This document shows positions 23,501 through 35,459 of a stretch of 64,000 nucleotides of DNA, piece by piece. The DNA is from Rhinopomastus cyanomelas. Its lineage: Eukaryota > Chordata > Aves > Bucerotiformes > Rhinopomastidae. A program made the position numbers and the translations under genes. Where the stretch lies: assembly GCA_013400115.1 (NCBI GenBank), contig VXBP01007533.1, forward strand, positions 124,001-188,000, read 5' to 3'. Position 1 is the first letter of the stretch; every line of letters starts with the position of its first letter. The notes below the pieces were generated by a model. That model did no database searches and had not been told where the DNA came from. It was given only the letters and a program-made list of their open reading frames with translations.

Positions 23501-26500
23501 TACCTTAATGAAACAGATTTTAAAATATCACATGGGTAACTGTACTTTACCTTTAATTTTCTTTTTAACTTCCTCGTCATTTTCTTTGTTGGAGTCAGTC
23601 AATGCCTTCAGTATTCCAGTGCTTATTTGCTGAAATTTTCAAAACAAATGCATACTGTAAAATTTCCAAAACTAATTCATATAACTGGAGCATTCTGCAA
23701 AATGTTTCAAATGGAAGAAAAAGTTTAATCTTTACCCATTATGAGAATCAATGCAAACTCCACAAATGCCTGTAAAGGCACAATAATTCCTGCAGATACA
23801 AAAAAAAAAAACCCCAAACAACTGAGAAACAAAAGTTTGCAACCATGAAGTTGCACTTAGAACGTAATTACAGAAAAACAGGGTTTGGAAGGGACCTCGA
23901 AAGACCATTTAGCCCAATCCCCTTGCCAGAGCAGGATCACCTAGATCAAGTCACACACATGATTTTATTAGAAGGGCATCAAGAATAACGAGTACACTCT
24001 TTTCCAAAGAGCAAAACATACAATTACCTTACAAAGCTAACAATGTGTGCAATGTTTGTCAGATAAGATCATGAACAAACTTCTTTCTTTGAACATTTTT
24101 GTTAAAGAAAACAGTAATCCCTGAATGCTTGCTCCTTCACAATCCCACTACTTAAGAGTACTCCCAGTTCTACATTTCTATTTCTAACCTGCTCTCTGTA
24201 AGTGCTATGAACAGCAAAAATCACTTTGGAGAGGCTGACTTAGAAAGAATACTTTTTCTCCCCTCAGCAGAGGAGAAAGTCTTGGCCTGGTGTTATAACT
24301 CAAGGTATGCACGACTATGAAATCAGCACTCACTTGGATTTCTTCTGCTCTCATTCCATCAAGTAAATAGCGAAGCAATTCATGGCTGTCTTGCTGCTGA
24401 TAACCTTTAAATCGTATTGCTCTGTTAAAAGAAACACTAACTGTAAAGTCTAATTGAAAAGAATTCACACCAGACACAAAAGGACAAATTCTCACTCATG
24501 TACGAATATAAAAGCAACAAGTGTTTACACGTGGTATGTTAGAAAAACATGAAACTGATTAAATCTTTAATTTATTTCCATTAATTTATATTTTGCTCTT
24601 TATCTTTTTCTTTCCAAATTTAAGTTATATATATATATTTTCTATGTTGTGATGTGAGCTCAACAAAAAAATATGGAGAAAACTAACCTTTTTAAAAACT
24701 ACTAGCAAGCTTGTTTTCATACTATGACATGCAATTACACAGATACTCACTTTTTACAAACCTGAGCAAAAAGTTCCTTAGGAGTGACTACTCCCTTTTT
24801 TGTCTCTTGCATTTCTGTCAGGAACTGATACATGGCCAATGTCAAAGGACCTGGCTGACCTAGCTTGATCAGCTGAGGTTCCTGTTTTAAATGAAAGCAA
24901 CAAAGTTGATTGGCCTTAATTGGGTGATAGATGCTTCAGGAGTAAGTTCTTCCTATCTAAACACTTCCGCTCTTGAAAACATTATTATACAACACTGGGT
25001 TAACAATCAGTAATTATATATTGATTAGTTGCAGCTTTGGACTTCTTCCTTTTATTAGGAAAAAACCTAATTTCTTAGAATGCACAACCCTTCTCTGCCA
25101 ACCAAATCCCTAACTGTAATGACAAGTGCTTTACTTAAGTTAGCACTGCAGATATCCTCTAGTTTCCTATTTGCCATTTAGACAACTGGCACTATAGCAC
25201 AAGTTACACATCTTCAACCTGTAAGGAACTTAACCTGGAAGTACTCCTTTGATGATTACCAACAGTAAAGTCTACTGAATTACTGCTCTTTCACTTAGAA
25301 AGACCTCCGCTGACTTCAGAAGTAGCTTTACAAAAGTCACAAAAGTGTGTTGTTTCCACATGTTAACCTTGTTAGTACTTAGATGAAACTGCTTTAAAAT
25401 CCAGAGAAGACTGTTGCCTGATTGCTTAAGAGATTGGAAGAATGGGAAGAAACACTAAGGGGGTCAGAGGATATATACCATGGATAACTCGGGTGACTCG
25501 AGTTTTACTGTTGTATCAGGCATTTTAGCTTCTTTAAGCAGCTCCCTCAGGACTGGAGTTTGTGATAAATTCTGTAGAACATAAAAGAAAGAAAACGATT
25601 GGTCACTGGGGAACAAGAGGAAAGGCACCTGAGTTCTACCAGTTATGGAATTTGTAGCAACCTGATAAGCAGCTTATTTTTCCAAAATGCAGAGCTAGAG
25701 TGGTACCTACCACTCTGCAAGTTCTAACAGTTTTTCAACAGTTAAAGATACAATCCATACGGCTAAAGGGACTTCCAACCATCCCCTGTATGTGGTACTT
25801 CAGTTTGCAGAATCCCTAAATTCACTGTTCCTCTACAAACTGTTCTTTCAACAGTCTATTTCCTAGTGTCCATTTCTAAAATCAAAAGGTAGGATGCAGT
25901 GTGTATATTCACTTGGTTAAAATACATGGTTTTGTAGGGTTTTTTAAATAATAAAATCAATCAATTTACTAAAACCTGCATGTATAGTGGGAATTTGCTG
26001 TGGTAAAGCTTCAGTACCTAGAGCCAAAGAGCACAAGACTACATGTGAGTTTTAACATGCATGAAAGAGCAAGTAAGCAAGTATATTCTGTCCAAACACT
26101 TCTTAGCTGAGCAAGATGTGCAAGATAGTAATGCAATATGCTCCTGTTAATATTTATGCATTTATATTTGATTTCCTGTTGTGGAGAGAGACTTTTTTGT
26201 TTCAGTAAAACCCACAGTCTTTGGATATTAGCCTCTTCCAAATGGTCAGCAAGCATGACGTGCCAATCTACTTTTGTACTAGGAAATTGGAATGCTGAAT
26301 CTACATCAGCGAAAAATGCTGCCCCTCAAAGATTAAGCAGTTTGTTATATTTTCCCTTAAAGCAAGTCTGAACTTGTAGCTCCCTTTTATTTCTCAGTGC
26401 CAACACGCTATTTTTAGACTGAGCCCATATTTCTTGGCAGATAAAAATCATATTCTACTTGTGTAATTGTAAAACACTGGAGATGTGGGTTGGGCTTTTT

Positions 26501-29500
26501 TTGTGGTGGGGTTTGTTGGGTTTTTTTTGCTAGTCAAAAAAATTTGAATAACAGTAATTGTAATCACTATTAGTAATTGTTATTAGTAATAACTATCATA
26601 CCTGCATCACTGCATTAAAGAAACATGTATTCCCCAAGTTACTAAGTCCCTTCACAGTCACTTCCGAATTAGCACTTGAATGAGAATTCTCTTCTTTAAG
26701 CGAGACTTCTTTTTCTTGCTCATTTTTGCTGTCTTTTTGTACTTTCTTATTTTCAAATTCTTTGTTATCTTGTTTTTTTACTGTAAAAGTAAAAACACAC
26801 CACATAGTAAGAAGGAATGGGCTAGGAAAAAGTCATTAGAAGCAGCAGTAATCTACAACATTTAAACATTTGATAATTAATTCTGTAATTGTATAAATGT
26901 AACACTACTGGCTTTAGTTCAAAGGGTCTGGGAAACAAGAGTTAAAAAAACAAAACCACCAGCAAAACAAAAATTAATCAAGAACCCCCTGACATGCAGT
27001 TTGGCCCACAACCCATGAATGCGAACAATCTCTGAAACTCCAAGTCTGTCACCTGAAATTTCATTCCTGTTGCAAAATCACCTATGTCAGGGCATGTACA
27101 ACATCCAACAAGATGGCAACTGAGATCACATCCCTGCGGACATGGCTCTATTGCACACACAGGAACGCACAGGCCTCCCAGCTAAAGCACTCTCACACTG
27201 GTTCATTCTAGAGTCCCCAAAACAAGAAGCACACTGAACTGTTGCAGCGAGTCCAGAGGAAGCCACAACAAGGATGATCGGAGGGCTGGAACATCTCTCT
27301 ATGAGGACAGGCTGAGGGAACTGGGGCTGTTCCAGCCTGGAGAAGGCTCTGAGGAGACCTTATAGCAGCCTTCCAGTACTTGAAAGGGGCCTACAGGAAA
27401 GCTGGAGAGGGACTTTTTATGAGGAACTCTAGTGATAGTACAAGGGGGAATGGTTTCAAGCTAAAAGAGGGGAGATTTAGATTAGATTTTAGGAAGAAAT
27501 GTGTCAGTATGAGGGTGGTGAGTCATGCCCTGGAGGTGTTGAAGGTAAGGTTGGATGAGGCCCTGGGCAACCTGCTCTAGTGAGAGATGTCCTTGCCCAT
27601 AGCACAGGTGTTTGGAACTAACTGATCTCTGAGGTCCTTTCCAACTTAAGCCATTCTATGATTTCACCCAAGTGTAAGATTGCATGGGAATTTTTGATAG
27701 CCATGAGTTAGTGTTTATTTCTACATGCAAATTCATCCAAAATTTCTACAGCACATATACTGTACTAAATGCTGGGGGGGTTTGCTGGTTGTGTTTCCTT
27801 TTAAACAACCACATTTTGCAGACAGATTGAATACTGACCACACTATTTTAGAGTTCTGAACACACTGGAGATACTTACACTAAATGTACGGATTCAGCAG
27901 ATAAATCATCTTTTATAACCACTACACTGGGAAATGCGTTGCAACTGCTGGTGACTTAACTCATTTTAGCTCATATATTCTCGAGTATCGACAACAATAC
28001 TTTTAAAAAACCCAAAATAGCCTTAAACATTTTCCTTCTATTAGCAAAGTAGATGGAGTACTACTGATGAAAAAACACAGTGCTCGAAAGTAACAGAAGT
28101 CAATTCAGCACTCACAGAAAAACTAAACTTCACAGTTCATAGAAAAAAAAATTACAGCAATATGGTATTTTTTTCCTGTAAAATTTAGGAGACATTCAGT
28201 TAAATCATGGTCTAACTGTCTTCATGGGCTAGGATGTTTTTGTATTACCAAAATTCTGACAAAGGAAAAAACCCCAACAACAAACAAACCTGACCACACA
28301 AAAAAACCCAGAACAGGATTAAAAAAACCCAACAGAAATACATACAACACATCACCTTTCTACTTCACCACAAGGCACTTCAAAAGTTACATCTAATTTT
28401 GTGTACATTCTGGAGTTACAGTACTGTCTCCTACTTTTAAGGAACTCTTCAACTTACTACATGTATACTAAAATTACCTGTATGTGATGAGTCAACACAA
28501 ACTTGTTTTTTAATATAATCCACAGTCTGGCCCAATCGGCTTGAAGTTTTATACGGAACATCATTATCACATTGGTAGCACCTGTTTCCATCCCCCAAAA
28601 AGAAAAAACAATTAATTCTTTTCTTTTTCTTTTGTTTAAATAACTTAATTGCTTTTTGACGTAATTCATTACACAAATGCATAACACTACAGTATTGATT
28701 TTAAGATTTAGAAGTCTAAGAGTTCAATCTGTTTCTGACTAGGGAAATGAAAAGTTTAAAGATTACATTTACAACATTATTTCAGTGACTGAGGGTTGCA
28801 ATCTACAAATATAAAATAGGTTCTTAAAATATGCTTAGAAACCTTGTGTCAAGGAAAGCAAGTGGCCAGAATATTTTACTCAAAACAAGGCAGTGTCCTC
28901 CACTAGTCCTGCACACTTTTATTTGCTCTTCTGTGGCTTATATAAATGTGTATCTTTTTATAAGCAAAGTGTACACAGCTGCTAATCTGTTTAGGCCACT
29001 AATCTTTTTTTAAACAATATTGTGAGAGAAGCTGCAGTGATAGAGTCAAGCAAAAGTACAATTCTGTCAGAACATGCCCAGCTGAGGTATAATTGCATGC
29101 ACCAGATTTTGTAGTTGTGCACAACCAGCTCTTTGAAGATGTGGCAGAAAGTACTCAAGAGAATGCAAATTCTTCTGCACTGTGAAATACACCAGTTACA
29201 GTTCTTAGGCACAAATGCATTTAGCAGACTTCAGGATTACTGCAAGTCAGAATCCACTTACTGATATTAAAAGCAGCAGAAGCCTGCAGCAAAGTGCTTC
29301 CCTAAATGTCTAGCACCTCTGGAATTAGCTACAATTCTCATGTTTCTTCCTATCTCACTAAGAAGATTGTCTCAACTTTCAGATCAAGAATGTATTTATT
29401 GTCTGTCTAGTAAACTACAAAACCAGGCATTCTCACTCCAGGAGTAACACATGACAGTTACTTCCATGGGCAATTTTAACATCATAATCTTTCATCCATC

Positions 29501-32500
29501 AAAGATTCTGTAAATAATCTTGAAGGGCTCAAGGTACTGGAAAAGTTTTTTCAGTGATGGCACTTCAAAACCATCATTTTAAGAGTAATTTAAATTCACA
29601 AAAGGAAGTTCACTAGCTCATTATGTGCTCATTATTACGTTCTCAGTGCTACATTATTAATAGTAGCACTTCCATTCTAGAGTTCAACAAAAATACTGAT
29701 CATTACACACGAAAGTGCTAAATATGATCAAATAAAGAGATAATGGTATATAACATTAACATGACAAATACAAAGTTTTGGAAAAGGTTTCTAAGCAATA
29801 TGAAAACTCTTTATGTCAGACACAACACTTCTTCACAGCACAGTTTATAGAATTAGGGTTTCCTCTCTTATATTGATGCACCATTCCTTTTAAGAGAAGG
29901 AAACAGTAGCAGGGAGATGGAACTTATATTGGTTGATCCAACAGCATCTTGTACTTACACAGTTGTGCTGCTTAAGTATAGTATTAAGAAGTCATTATTT
30001 ATTGAGAAAATAGAAGTAATTGAGTTTGCCACTAAGTGTGTGTCAGAAAAAGGCTTCTCCCAAGGCTGAAAATTAAGATTTTGAGTTACATACCTACATT
30101 TGCGCTTCCAAGAGCCACTATTCTGAGCAACCAAAGGCAGCTAAATATGAAGTCAACAGTATTTACTAGTTGGCTGATTCCAACTTCAATGATGAACATT
30201 TTCTAGTTATAAATTCTAATGTTTTCAGCAAATCTCAGCAAAGACTGATGGGATTTCTGTGTGTGTGGAAATGCTTCATGTACGTTTAGAGACAAATCCT
30301 GTATGTCACAAGGAAAACATAGACTACAGCCCAGCCTCTGTTGCCCTCGAGCTGTTGCCTGACAAACTCACCACACACTCCAGTTGTCCAAACTGAGAAC
30401 CAAACAGTGGGGCTCTGATCTTGGCGTTTTAGAATGCTTTAAAGCATGTTGTTCTGGACAGTTTCTGCCACAGCCCTATAATGTTGATAACCAGAAGTGT
30501 CACAAAATCCACTTGACTATCAATGAAACATACATAAAGTCAAACTATATACACAGCATTACAATTAAAACTGTTTAATTATGTTAAACTAAACAGGAGG
30601 AACAGATGGATCTATTTCAAGACATTTATGCAGAGAGAAAGGAACTCACTGGGTGCAGAGTAACTATGAAGTTGCACAGGGATCAAACATCTAATTCAAA
30701 ATTTCACTTTGAACAGCTCAAAGAGTGAAGCACAACAAAAACCTCTTCAGCATGCAGAGTTCTAAGTTTAATAAACTAATGTGAACTTAAGATCATACTG
30801 CAAAAATCACAAATTAGGAGCATTAACAGAAATTTTCTTAGCAAATTAGCTCAGACTTTCTAGGAGAACAAATCTCAAGATAGTCTTTTGCCTTAAGCCT
30901 GCTAAATGCCTTTGTGCCAAGCTTATAGGTACTACATTTTTAATTTATAGCATTTTTTAATCATAGTACAGTATATAAAAGCATTTATGTAGCACCACCT
31001 TTAAAACAAAAGAGAATATAAGAGATTAATCAGAAGCTCTCTTTTTCCACTATATTACAAGACACTGAAAGATCATAAGAAAAATCAACAACAAAACATG
31101 AGATACCCTATGACCACATTTTAGACATAACCATATTGAAGGGCTTTCATCAGTCTCCTCCTCAGATTTCTCTAGTGTCTTATTGTCTGCCTTGCAGTCC
31201 TGACAGATGTGCCATTCCACATTCAGCAATGCCTTTTTCAGATGACCTTCTTCCAATCCTTTACGAATATGCTTGCACACAGGCTCTACAACACAAAAAT
31301 CACAAGAAGGTTAGTAGTTATTATAACAAATACAATTCCCAAAGACACAAGTAGCAATCCAAAGAGCTAGAATTAGCCTTTCTAGAGGCAAAGAAACGTA
31401 GACAGTTTAGCACATATCATATTGTTGCTGCATACTAAACTATCGAATTACTAAACCAAAAAAAATAAATAAAAATGTACTGCCCACATCTACATCTAGT
31501 CAGAGGAGTTGACAAAACCTTTGGATACAAACCTACCTACTGTGCCAGGCTGCGGGCTTCTATTATTGTGGGGTTATGATTCCTACATCATGAAGGGAGC
31601 AGCCACAGCCCACTGCCACAGTTTCCAGTCACCAAGGCAGCACATTACTGGCCTACAAAAGTGGAAATTATGGAGGTTATGCTTCTCGCTGAGCTGCCTC
31701 AGAGAAATTACGCCTGGCTACGGTAAAAAAGAATGGCAGAGTCATCTGATCTATGATGTTATCACCTTGCTCTACAATACTGCATCCTCTCTGGAGCTGC
31801 ACCTTCTGCATATGGTGGGCACTCTGCCTATTAAGCTATACCCTGCTACATGGAAAACACTGCTACTGCTAAGAGCTATTATCAGGAGTTTAATTATGTT
31901 TAGTTGTTTAACTTTTACTGTTGCTGCACTGCCACTTGCGCATACAGAAGGTGCCTGTAGGCCTAAGTCATGTACAGAAAAACGGTGACAGACAACACAA
32001 ACTGATTCAATTTGTTCCAAATAAAAAATGAAAAACATATTAAACATATTTTTCCTTCACAGTGTAGGTTTCAAAGACATTTAGTATCAGTGGCCTCCAA
32101 TTCTTCACTCTCTGCAGTTACAAGTGTCTAAATTTGGAAATACAGGGTCAAATATTTAACAGAATGCAGAGCTACTTCAAATGTAAAGAAGCACAGAGTA
32201 AATGAACTCATGCTAAAAGAAAAATGCTGTATGTATTTAATATATATATATAAAATCACATTTTTCTGAAACTATTACAGAGCAGAATTACACATCTGTT
32301 TATGTAATTCAACTGTCTTAAGTCCTTGGCTGCAGAGGTATTTTTATTGCTCAGACAGCAGAACACCTCAAAATTTTGTTGAGAGCCATAAGCAAGATCA
32401 ACACCTTCAGAGAGCAAACCTTCACAGGCACAAGCTGAAACTGATGCAAAGTCTTGTACCTACAGTTCTGCTTACATCCACAATTACAGCATTTTACCAC

Positions 32501-33704
32501 AGTACAAACACTACCCATCTAGTTTACGTTTGTAGCTAGTCTTAGTTTACATTTGTCGCTTTACAGAACTCTGTCAAGGTAAGATACTTTATTTTCAGCC
32601 AAAGACATGAGATGCCATCAGCAACTTCACCACAATTTATTTGTTTGCTGAAGAAAAATGCTTAACAGTCACAGCAGACATTGATTGTGACTCCATGAAA
32701 ATAAAATTTAAAAACTACAAAAAGCCCTCCAGAAACAGCTCAAAAGCCATAGGAGACAGAAGCTACCACAAGACCAGGACAACCAGGAAACGTAAGTAGA
32801 CTTGAATTTAAAAGAAAATAAAAAGGCCATCACACCCAGTCTCCTGGCTAAAACCGTAAGCGCTCTCTCCCAGCTAAATTAACAGGGTTCAATTCAGTTC
32901 CCCCAGCTTGGAACAATTAAAAAAAAAAAAGATGGGCAAGACACAATCTGTGGCCTGGTGGACAAGGTGGTAGAAGATAATGGTGCACAGCACAAGCTAA
33001 AAGAGCCCATAGAATAACCAGGGTAAACAAGATAGTAAATAAAATTTCAACACAGAGTGAGATATAGTACAGTCAGAGGGACAACATTCACTTTTTGGGA
33101 TTAGGAACAAGTAGGAACAGAAGGTGAGGAAAACACAAGGAGTTTTAACCAAAAAGGACTATGGCTAGAGAGTTGAGGTGTCCAGGACCTGTAATTAGTT
33201 AGTCTCTAGAGTAAAGACAAACTGTTTCACAGAAATATTTTAAACTCAACCTACTTTTGCTGAAGCAAGAGCCTTCTTCAACAAAATCTTAATTAGGAAA
33301 ACGTTACTTAAAACTATCGCGACAAACTCGGCAGCTCATTCTACAAACCCTAGATATCCTAAGGAATTTTATGCAATTCAATATGATCTACATGTCAGAC
33401 CTTCCTGAATAACAGAAAATAATCCTAGTCTTTATAAGAGGATTATTATTTTCTAGCATATTAGAAACATAACAACACTGATGTTTCTTTATAGACTTCA
33501 GTTTCAATTATACAAACCCACACTTTGTAAACAAAAGACTTCAAAGCCAGTGACTAGTGCAATGGTCTTCTAGTACTAATGAATAATAGAAGTGAGAAAT
33601 CATACCCAGTCTTTCTGGAGACTCATCAGAATGTGCTGTTTTGCCTTTGATGCGTTTCTTTCTCATATTTGTTGACTGTAATTTTTCTTACATGCAACAG
33701 TGAC
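14401..33704 (-). CDS. USP16: USP16, ubiquitin carboxyl-terminal hydrolase 16 (complete coding region)
   Basis: Cysteine deubiquitinase that removes ubiquitin from histone H2A (Lys119), with roles in mitosis and gene expression. Seventeen coding exons were joined in consistent phase, giving 823 residues plus stop, the human length. Order: basic N-terminus (MRKKRIKGKT), UBP-type zinc finger about residues 22-142, catalytic Cys box GLSNLGNTCFFNAVMQ with Cys about 202, a long acidic insertion about 446-610, and the His box SGHYTAYAK with His about 757. GQWFHISDTHV supplies the third catalytic position, probably Asp798. The start ATG (33664-33666) matches the mammalian start. At least one 5' noncoding exon lies in the CpG island shared with RWDD2B. 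Coding coordinates run from 33666 down to 14401. The catalytic residues all look intact. Confidence 0.97.
14635..14791 (-). CDS. USP16: USP16 exon with catalytic His box
   Basis: Encodes NVAEGDTKVLYSLYGVVEHN followed by GTMRSGHYTAYAK; the His of SGHY is the catalytic base (about residue 757). Donor gtaagc. Confidence 0.95.
15078..15164 (-). CDS. USP16: USP16 exon, residues about 702-730
   Basis: Twenty-nine codons, AGFNLRKVNRHIKFPEVIDL followed by APFCTAKCK. It directly continues LHLKRFQQ from the upstream exon in phase 0. Confidence 0.95.
15545..16492 (+). mobile_element. CR1 LINE fragment with an N-gap, in a USP16 intron
   Basis: Encodes CR1 reverse transcriptase (GNYRPVSLT, QHGFMKGKSCLTNLI, VYLDFSQAFDTVSH, SWVRNWL), then 36 N at 15964-15999, then a CR1 3' end starting at the HLEY-region nucleotide sequence and finishing in ATTCTATGATTC. 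The central RT part with the FADD box is absent across the gap. Antisense to USP16. Confidence 0.93.
15964..15999. other. Assembly gap (36 N)
   Basis: Run of 36 N inside a CR1 copy. The CR1 consensus would place several hundred bases here, so the gap size is probably nominal. Confidence 0.95.
17259..17353 (-). CDS. USP16: USP16 exon, residues about 670-701
   Basis: Encodes EKKYVYTNAKKQMLISLAPP followed by VLTLHLKRFQQ, a conserved USP box. Acceptor tctgcag, donor gtaagt on the minus strand. Confidence 0.95.
17519..17740 (-). repeat. Old CR1 fragment in a USP16 intron
   Basis: The + strand begins aatcacagaaaggtttaggt and continues with tccaatagtcaacctaactg, a diverged complement of the CR1 3' end. 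Right end approximate. Confidence 0.65.
18233..18905 (-). CDS. USP16: USP16 large acidic-insert exon, residues about 446-670
   Basis: 673 bases. It begins SQRRQQKLQQKVLHLADI, then runs through an Asp/Glu/Asn-rich disordered stretch (including DEDDENENEEE) and ends with EDPETAFCTLANREDLNP and CLYQFTRNEKL, where similarity to mammalian USP16 is strong again. The middle aligns poorly with mammals from memory, as expected for a fast-evolving insertion in the catalytic domain. Confidence 0.93.
19445..19612 (-). CDS. USP16: USP16 exon, residues about 390-445 (Lys-rich)
   Basis: Fifty-six codons, very Lys-rich, ending GTSKHLQKKAKKQAKKQAK. The donor is the weak gttggt, but the phase and protein continuity into SQRRQQ support it. 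Confidence 0.9.
20331..20387 (-). CDS. USP16: USP16 exon, residues about 371-389
   Basis: Nineteen codons, VSLVQESFLDLSLPMLDDQ, a conserved USP segment. Acceptor ttgaaag, donor gtaaga. Confidence 0.95.
21167..21258 (-). CDS. USP16: USP16 exon, residues about 340-370
   Basis: Encodes YEKKKGIQSFVDRIFGGELT followed by STIMCEECRT. The CxxC is half of the structural zinc site common in USPs. Confidence 0.95.
21440..22268 (+). mobile_element. CR1 LINE fragment with single-N join, in a USP16 intron
   Basis: Reverse transcriptase pieces read QHGFTKGKSCLTNLI, VIYLDLRKAFDTVSH, GVPQGSVLGPVLFN and the catalytic FADDTKLG. At the N at 21908 the sequence jumps to RRLRGDLINVYKYV near the C-terminus, then ends in aatgattctatgatt. 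Several hundred bases of CR1 are missing at the N. Confidence 0.93.
23551..23629 (-). CDS. USP16: USP16 exon, residues about 314-340
   Basis: Encodes QISTGILKALTDSNKENDEE followed by VKKKIK, ending with one base of a split Glu codon. Donor gtaaag. Confidence 0.92.
23875..23985 (-). repeat. CR1 3'-end fragment
   Basis: The + strand reads gtttggaagggacctcgaaa followed by ccaatccccttgccagagcaggatcacc, the complement of the young CR1 3' end also seen near 34148. No octamer tail is preserved. Confidence 0.75.
24334..24421 (-). CDS. USP16: USP16 exon, residues about 284-313
   Basis: Encodes AIRFKGYQQQDSHELLRYLL followed by DGMRAEEIQ. The QQQDSHE motif is the conserved USP Gln/Asp box. Confidence 0.95.
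24751..24881 (-). CDS. USP16: USP16 exon, residues about 241-284
   Basis: Encodes EPQLIKLGQPGPLTLAMYQF through TPKELFAQVCKK, ending with two bases of a split Lys codon. Donor gtgagt. Confidence 0.95.
25479..25571 (-). CDS. USP16: USP16 exon, residues about 210-240
   Basis: Thirty-one codons, NLSQTPVLRELLKEAKMPDT onward to ELSM. Directly follows the catalytic Cys exon. Donor gtatat. Confidence 0.94.
26602..26780 (-). CDS. USP16: USP16 exon with catalytic Cys box
   Basis: A Lys/Glu-rich linker is followed by VKGLSNLGNTCFFNAVMQ. The Cys of GNTCFFN (about residue 202) is the nucleophile. Donor gtatga. Confidence 0.95.
27225..27665 (+). repeat. CR1 3' portion in a USP16 intron
   Basis: Contains gaggacaggctgagggaact, the CR1 C-terminal reading RGNGFKLKEGRFRLDFRK, and the 3' end gaggtcctttccaacttaag followed by attctatgatt. 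5'-truncated. Confidence 0.9.
28478..28581 (-). CDS. USP16: USP16 exon, end of UBP zinc finger
   Basis: Encodes CYQCDNDVPYKTSSRLGQTV followed by DYIKKQVCVDSSHT. The CxxC and following strand close the zinc finger that binds the free C-terminus of ubiquitin. Confidence 0.93.
28582..30371 (-). other. USP16: USP16 intron, 1.8 kb
   Basis: AT-rich intron between two zinc-finger exons. I see no exon, repeat or RNA gene in it. Confidence 0.7.
30372..30475 (-). CDS. USP16: USP16 exon, UBP zinc finger core
   Basis: Encodes GCGRNCPEQHALKHSKTPRS followed by EPHCLVLSLDNWSVW. It carries the Cys/His zinc ligands expected for a ZnF-UBP (GCGR, HALKH, PHC). It is a short exon whose plus-strand frame is an unrelated shadow. 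Phases match both neighbours. Confidence 0.93.
31107..31285 (-). CDS. USP16: USP16 exon, start of UBP zinc finger
   Basis: Encodes PVCKHIRKGLEEGHLKKALL through SIWLCLKCGHR, with CxxC pairs (CQDC, CLKC) as zinc ligands. Donor gtatct. Confidence 0.95.
31286..33605 (-). other. USP16: USP16 intron, 2.3 kb
   Basis: No repeat or coding segment recognised. An open frame around 31509-31988 on the + strand has no similarity I know and is probably chance. Confidence 0.65.
33606..33704 (-). CDS. USP16: USP16 exon with start codon
   Basis: The ATG at 33664-33666 (minus strand) begins MRKKRIKGKTAHSDESPERL, matching the mammalian N-terminus MGKKRTKGKT. Coding part is 33606-33666. The upstream part is 5' UTR after an acceptor tttgctag; a second possible acceptor (attacag) lies closer to the ATG. 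Confidence 0.9.
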
Positions 33705-34147
33705 CTAGCAAAGAAAAATATTAAATGAGAAGCAGGTTTTGGTTTTACTTGGTCACAGACATTTTTTGTTTAGTAATGAACAAGATATCCGTTGACATGA
33801 ATTAACTTGTTTTAATTTTACATTTTCACAATAAAATAAATACATTAATTATACTTGAACATGAAACAGTTGTAGGGTTGCATAGGTAAGCAGTGTGAAC
33901 TATAAAACCAGAATTATTTAACACCTTAAACCAGAAGTATTATATAAAAGAACAAGATGGAAAATGTAAGCATCAAAATCCTACAAATCTTCATGACTTG
34001 TACTGTAACTGGCAACACACGGATTTTAGGAACAACAATCAGGTTTGTTCCATCTAAATCTTGAACCTTTTTACAGTTACTGCCTTTCAATTTCCTTTAC
34101 TGTAAACTCCATGTATATCTTTGATCAAGTCTGACAGACACAAATCA

Positions 34148-34835
34148 TAGGATCATTAGGGATTGGAAGGACCTCGAAAGATCATCTAGTCCAATCCCCC
34201 TGACACAACAGGATCACCCAGACCAAGTTGCACAGGAAAAGATCCAGGTAAGTCTTAAACGTCTCCAGAGAAGGAGACTCCACAACTCCCCTGGGCAGCC
34301 TGTTCCCGTGCTCTGTCACGCTCACTGGGAAGAAGTTCCTTCTGGTATTTAGAGGGAACCTCCTACGTCCCAGCTTACAACCATTGCCCCTTTGTCTTAT
34401 CACTAGCTGACATAGAGAAGAGCCTGGCTTCATTCTCCTGACACCCAACCTTCACATATTTATAAACATTAATGAGGTTACCCCTCAGTCTCCTCTTCAA
34501 CCTAAAGAGACCCAGCTCCCTCAGCCTTTCTTCATAAAGGAGGTGTTCTACTCCCTTCATCATCTTCACGGCTCTGCACTTCATCATCTGCACGGCTCCC
34601 CAGCAGTTCCATGTCCTTCTTGAACTGAGGGGCCCAAAACTGGACACAATATTCCAGATGCAGTCTCACTAGTGCAGAGTAGAGGGGGAGAAGAACCTCT
34701 CTTGATCTGCGAACCACCCCCCTTCTGATCCACCCCAGCACGCTGTTGGCCTCTTGGCCGCAAGAGCACACTGCTGGCTCATGATCGTCTTGCTGTCCAC
34801 TAGGACCCCCAAGTCCTTTTCTCCTACGCTCCAAC
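34148..34835 (-). mobile_element. CR1 LINE 3' portion in USP16 5' intron
   Basis: Starts on the + strand with the complement of the CR1 3' end (gattggaaggacctcgaaag). The minus strand encodes C-terminal RT fragments such as RSREVLLPLYSALVRLHLEY and GNLINVYKYV in more than one frame. Same subfamily style as the copies at 46.7, 57.5 and 62.0 kb. Confidence 0.92.
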
Positions 34836-35459
34836 ATACTTAAAAACACACAGACAATGAAAGCTAGAGTTTTTTTCAGTTTCCTCACTGTGGGGGGATG
34901 TACCTTCCCAACACATCAAACAAATAATTTTGATGGGGTCTGTTAGTCAGGATGCCTGTAGGCCCTTCCAGACAAGTGTGGTCTACCACCACAGAGCCCT
35001 AAGCAAAGTGCTTGCCTTCAAGCTTTATACTGCACATATGGTAGGGCACCACCAGGTACTTTCAGCCCAGAGAGCCCAACTGTCAGTCGGCAGGTGGGCA
35101 GCCACTTCATCGAGCCTAGAATTACCAACTTGTGCAACTTGGTACTCGATTTGTTGAGAAAAAGAAGAACAGCTCATCCAGCCAGCTCCCCCTATGACGC
35201 ATTTTCCCAGAAAAGCTTACATGTATATAAATACATATTAATCGAAACCATTAAAACCGTTTCCAAACCGGTTTTCCTCCTGCCAGAAGAGCAGGGCAGC
35301 AGGAACACAGGCTGCTACTCATGTGATCCACGCTGTGCCTGACAGGTGCTTTTCCAGCATTTATTACTAAAGCAAAAATTCGACGGTAGATCAGTTTTTA
35401 TTTGGAGTCTTTTTTATCCTTTTAGACTAGGACAGGGCGGGCTTTAAAACATCAGAACC

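Noticed and set aside
26978..27160. Cys-rich short minus-strand frame that could suggest a zinc finger
   Set aside because: The spacing fits no known zinc-binding pattern, the frame is 60 codons, and it lies in a USP16 intron just before a CR1.
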